DNA from: Betaproteobacteria bacterium
GTDB lineage: Bacteria > Pseudomonadota > Gammaproteobacteria > Burkholderiales > SG8-39
Assembly (NCBI GenBank): GCA_004298295.1
Contig: SCUH01000004.1
Coordinates: forward strand, 1 to 8,667
Length of the DNA stretch: 8,667 bases
Direction: 5' to 3'
Shown here: positions 6,636-8,667 of the stretch, in pieces
How positions within the stretch are numbered: position 1 is the stretch's first letter
Layout of the letters: every line of letters starts with the position of its first letter
Notes under the pieces: generated by a model
The model's input: the letters and a program-made list of their open reading frames with translations, nothing else
What the model was told of the DNA's origin: nothing
Database searches by the model: none
Made by a program: the position numbers and the translations under genes

Positions 6636-7504
6636 GCGCTCCGGGCAGCGATTCGCAGGGCATGCACTATCTCGAGTCGCTGCCGCGCCGTGCGGTGACG
6701 GTGTACCTGCCGCTCGCGGTGTTCGTCTGCGTGCTGCTGTTCCCGTTCTACTGGATGACCATCACCACCTTCAAGCCCAACGCGGAACTGCTGTCGCGCG
6801 AGGGCAACCCGTTCTGGGTGCTGCAGCCGACGCTGGCGCACATCGAGAAGCTGCTGTTCCAGACGTCCTACCCGCAATGGATGTGGAACACGGTCGTGGT
6901 CTCGGTGGTCTCGACGTGCGCGTCGCTCGCCGCCGCGGTGCTGGCGGCGTACGCCATCGAGCGGCTGCGCTTCCGCGGCGCCAAACCGACCGGCCTGGCG
7001 ATCTTCCTCGCCTACCTCGTGCCGCCGTCGATCCTGTTCATTCCGCTCGCCGCGATCGTGTTCCGGCTTGGCCTCTTCGATACGCGCTGGGCGCTGATCC
7101 TCACCTACCCGACCTTCCTGATCCCGTTCTGCACCTGGCTCCTGATGGGGTACTTCCGTTCGATTCCCTACGAGCTCGAGGAATGCGCGCTGATCGACGG
7201 CGCTTCGCGCTGGCAGATCCTGGTGAAGATCATCCTGCCGCTCTCGGTCCCCGGTCTCATTTCGGCCGGCATCTTCGCCTTCACGCTGTCCTGGAACGAG
7301 TTCATCTACGCGCTCACTTTCGTGTCCTCGTCCGAAACCAAGACCGTGCCGGTGGGCGTGGTGACGGAACTGGTCGAAGGCGACGTCTATCACTGGGGAT
7401 CGCTCATGGCCGGCGCGCTGCTCGGTTCGCTGCCGGTGGCGGTCCTGTACTCGTTTTTCGTCGAGCACTACGTCTCGGGAATGACAGGAGCGGTCAAGGA
7501 ATGA
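6632..7504 (+). CDS. ABC sugar importer permease (MalG/UgpE type)
   Basis: The 290-residue protein is the second inner-membrane subunit. A helix at about residues 22-46 leads into the TTFKPNAELLSREGNP segment typical of MalG-like permeases. Further helices follow at about 85-110, 120-143, 150-173, 205-225 and 258-280. The EAA loop reads Glu184-Cys-Ala, Gly190, then I-I-L-P at 200-203, in the series ELEECALIDGASRWQI. It differs from the consensus only by Cys in place of the first Ala. The start ATG overlaps the stop of the first permease (ATGA), giving translational coupling and an expected 1:1 ratio. An internal ATG at residue 11 (MHYLESLPRR) is a possible alternative start. The 3' end overlaps the next gene in the same way (7501-7504), and AGGAG for that gene lies within this one. 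Confidence 0.92.
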   Translation: MSAPGSDSQGMHYLESLPRRAVTVYLPLAVFVCVLLFPFYWMTITTFKPNAELLSREGNPFWVLQPTLAHIEKLLFQTSYPQWMWNTVVVSVVSTCASLAAAVLAAYAIERLRFRGAKPTGLAIFLAYLVPPSILFIPLAAIVFRLGLFDTRWALILTYPTFLIPFCTWLLMGYFRSIPYELEECALIDGASRWQILVKIILPLSVPGLISAGIFAFTLSWNEFIYALTFVSSSETKTVPVGVVTELVEGDVYHWGSLMAGALLGSLPVAVLYSFFVEHYVSGMTGAVKE

Positions 7505-8247
7505 ACCAGCTGGATTTGAAGGGCCGCAGCGCCGTCGTCACCGGCGGCGCGCAGGGCATCGGCCTCGCCATCGTGAAGCGCCTGCTCGCTTCGGGCGCCA
7601 AGGTGCGCATCTGGGACCGGGACGACCGGCTGCTGGCCGGCGCCGTGGCCGCGCTCGGCGGTGCCGTCACGGGCGACGCCATCGACGTCACCGATCCGGC
7701 CGCCGTCGAGCGCGGCGCCAAGTCCGCGCTCGAAGTGCTCGCGCGCATCGACGTACTGGTGAACAACGCGGGCATCGCCGGCATGAACAAGCCAACGCTC
7801 GACTACCCGGTGGAGGAGTGGGAGCGCGTCCTGCGCGTCAACCTCACCAGCCAGTTCCTGTGCTGCCGCGCGATCGCCCCGCACATGGTGCGCCAGCGCT
7901 ACGGCCGCATCGTCAACCTCGCCTCGATCGCCGGCAAGGAGGGCAACCCGAACGCGGTGGCCTACTCGGCTTCGAAGGCCGGCGTCATTGCCCTTACCAA
8001 GTCGCTCGGCAAGGAGCTGGCGCAAAGCGGCGTGCTGGTGAACTGCGTCACGCCGGCAGCGGCAAGGACTGCGATCTTCGATCAGATGACCGAGCAGCAC
8101 ATCCAGTTCATGCTGTCGAAGATTCCCATGGCACGCTTCGTCACGGTGGACGAGATCGCCGCGCTCGTCTGCTGGCTTGCTTCCGAGGATTGCGCCTTCT
8201 CCACCGGCGCCGTGTTCGACATCTCCGGCGGCAGGGCAACCTACTGA
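7501..8247 (+). CDS. SDR dehydrogenase, probable NAD-dependent sugar 1-dehydrogenase
   Basis: The 248-residue protein is a classical SDR. It has the cofactor loop TGGAQGIG (14-21), Asp39 after the second strand favouring NAD, and the NNAG motif (88-91). The catalytic set Asn114, Ser142, Tyr155 and Lys159 is complete. The usual PG after the NCV strand is replaced by PAAART (about 185-190), a subgroup mark rather than a defect, since all catalytic residues are present. Placed directly between the importer and a sugar-acid dehydratase, it is best explained as the enzyme oxidising the imported aldose to its lactone, the first step of a non-phosphorylative pathway. A role at a later step, or on a polyol, is possible. 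Its ATG overlaps the stop of the permease gene, with AAGGA immediately upstream and AGGAG a little further away. Confidence 0.86.
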   Translation: MNQLDLKGRSAVVTGGAQGIGLAIVKRLLASGAKVRIWDRDDRLLAGAVAALGGAVTGDAIDVTDPAAVERGAKSALEVLARIDVLVNNAGIAGMNKPTLDYPVEEWERVLRVNLTSQFLCCRAIAPHMVRQRYGRIVNLASIAGKEGNPNAVAYSASKAGVIALTKSLGKELAQSGVLVNCVTPAAARTAIFDQMTEQHIQFMLSKIPMARFVTVDEIAALVCWLASEDCAFSTGAVFDISGGRATY

Positions 8248-8248
8248 C

Positions 8249-8667
8249 ATGAAAAAGAAGACTCCGGCGTTACGCAGCGCGCAGTGGTTCGGCCGCGACG
8301 ACATCTACGGCTTCATCTACCGCAGCTGGGTGAAGAACCGGGGCGTGCCGCATGACCAGTTCGACGGCCGGCCGGTGATCGGCATCTGCAACACCTGGTC
8401 CGAACTCGTGCCCTGCAACTCGCACTTCCGCACGCTCGCGGAGCACGTCAGGGCGGGAATCCTGGAAGCGGGCGGCTTTCCGCTCGAATTCCCCGTGATG
8501 TCGCTCGGCGAGACGCTGCTCAGACCCACGGCGATGCTCTATCGCAACCTCGCCAGCATGGACGTCGAGGAATCGATCCGCGCCAACCCGCTCGACGGCG
8601 TGGTGCTGCTGGTCGGCTGCGACAAGACCACGCCCGCGCTCCTGATGGGCGCGGCGAGCGTGGACCT
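8249..8667 (+). CDS. IlvD/Edd-family sugar-acid dehydratase, N-terminal part (3' end outside window)
   Basis: The first 139 residues match the pentonate/hexonate branch of the IlvD/Edd dehydratases, as in L-arabinonate dehydratase of Rhizobium. Landmarks include LRSAQWFGRDD, GFIYRSWVKNRG, GICNTWSELVPCNSHF, LEFPVMSLGE and GCDKTTPALLMGAAS. Two cysteines expected to hold the [2Fe-2S] cluster are Cys56 and Cys124. Glu88, Asp125 and Lys126 (the carbamylated lysine) would bind magnesium. The spacings 56-88-124-126 agree with those I recall for the Rhizobium enzyme (59-91-127-129). The reaction would turn an aldonate into a 2-keto-3-deoxy acid, the substrate for the DHRS6-like dehydrogenase on the other strand. 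The ATG starts one base after the stop of the SDR gene, so the two are coupled; no strong ribosome binding site is seen. The third cluster cysteine and the catalytic serine lie beyond the window. Confidence 0.92.
   Translation, partial: MKKKTPALRSAQWFGRDDIYGFIYRSWVKNRGVPHDQFDGRPVIGICNTWSELVPCNSHFRTLAEHVRAGILEAGGFPLEFPVMSLGETLLRPTAMLYRNLASMDVEESIRANPLDGVVLLVGCDKTTPALLMGAASVD

Noticed and set aside
6463..7500. Upstream extension of the second SDR frame through the permease genes
   Set aside because: The extension is Arg-rich shadow sequence. The SDR fold starts at MNQLDLKGRSAVVTGG from ATG 7501, which has a ribosome binding site and overlaps the permease stop.

Overview
The window looks like a piece of a GC-rich proteobacterial chromosome, most likely a betaproteobacterium (Burkholderiales-like). 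This rests on protein style, codon use and the pairing of genes, not on a marker gene. I see no rRNA, tRNA, CRISPR array, transposase or integrase.

Left part (1-1331, plus strand): the 3' end of a glutathionylspermidine-synthase-like ATP-grasp ligase, then a four-helix DUF350 membrane protein, then a compact toxin/antitoxin-like pair (DUF4258 protein plus a short YgiT-type zinc-finger protein) joined by an ATGA overlap. About 195 bp without a gene (1332-1526) separates this from the next block and holds several small inverted repeats.

Right part (1527-8667): a divergent carbohydrate-use locus. On the minus strand are an SDR dehydrogenase of the DHRS6/2-keto-3-deoxy-fuconate dehydrogenase type and an FAH-family hydrolase, overlapping by ATGA. 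On the plus strand are an ABC importer (ATPase, Tat-exported binding protein, two permeases), a second SDR dehydrogenase and the first 139 codons of an IlvD/Edd sugar-acid dehydratase. These genes are tightly packed, with ATGA overlaps or very short gaps, except for an 80-bp gap with two back-to-back stem-loops between the binding protein and the first permease.

Together the genes fit a non-phosphorylative sugar pathway. The sugar is imported by ABC transport, oxidised at C1 by an NAD-dependent SDR, hydrolysed from lactone to acid (no lactonase seen here), and dehydrated to a 2-keto-3-deoxy acid by the IlvD/Edd enzyme. It is then oxidised at C4 by the DHRS6-like SDR and cleaved by the FAH-family hydrolase to pyruvate plus lactate, glycolate or glycerate, depending on the sugar. 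The substrate is not decided by the sequence; L-fucose, L-rhamnose, D- or L-arabinose and D-fucose are candidates. The 150-bp region between the divergent units carries a recognisable promoter for each direction and a perfect 12-bp palindrome placed like a repressor operator. No regulator gene lies inside the window.
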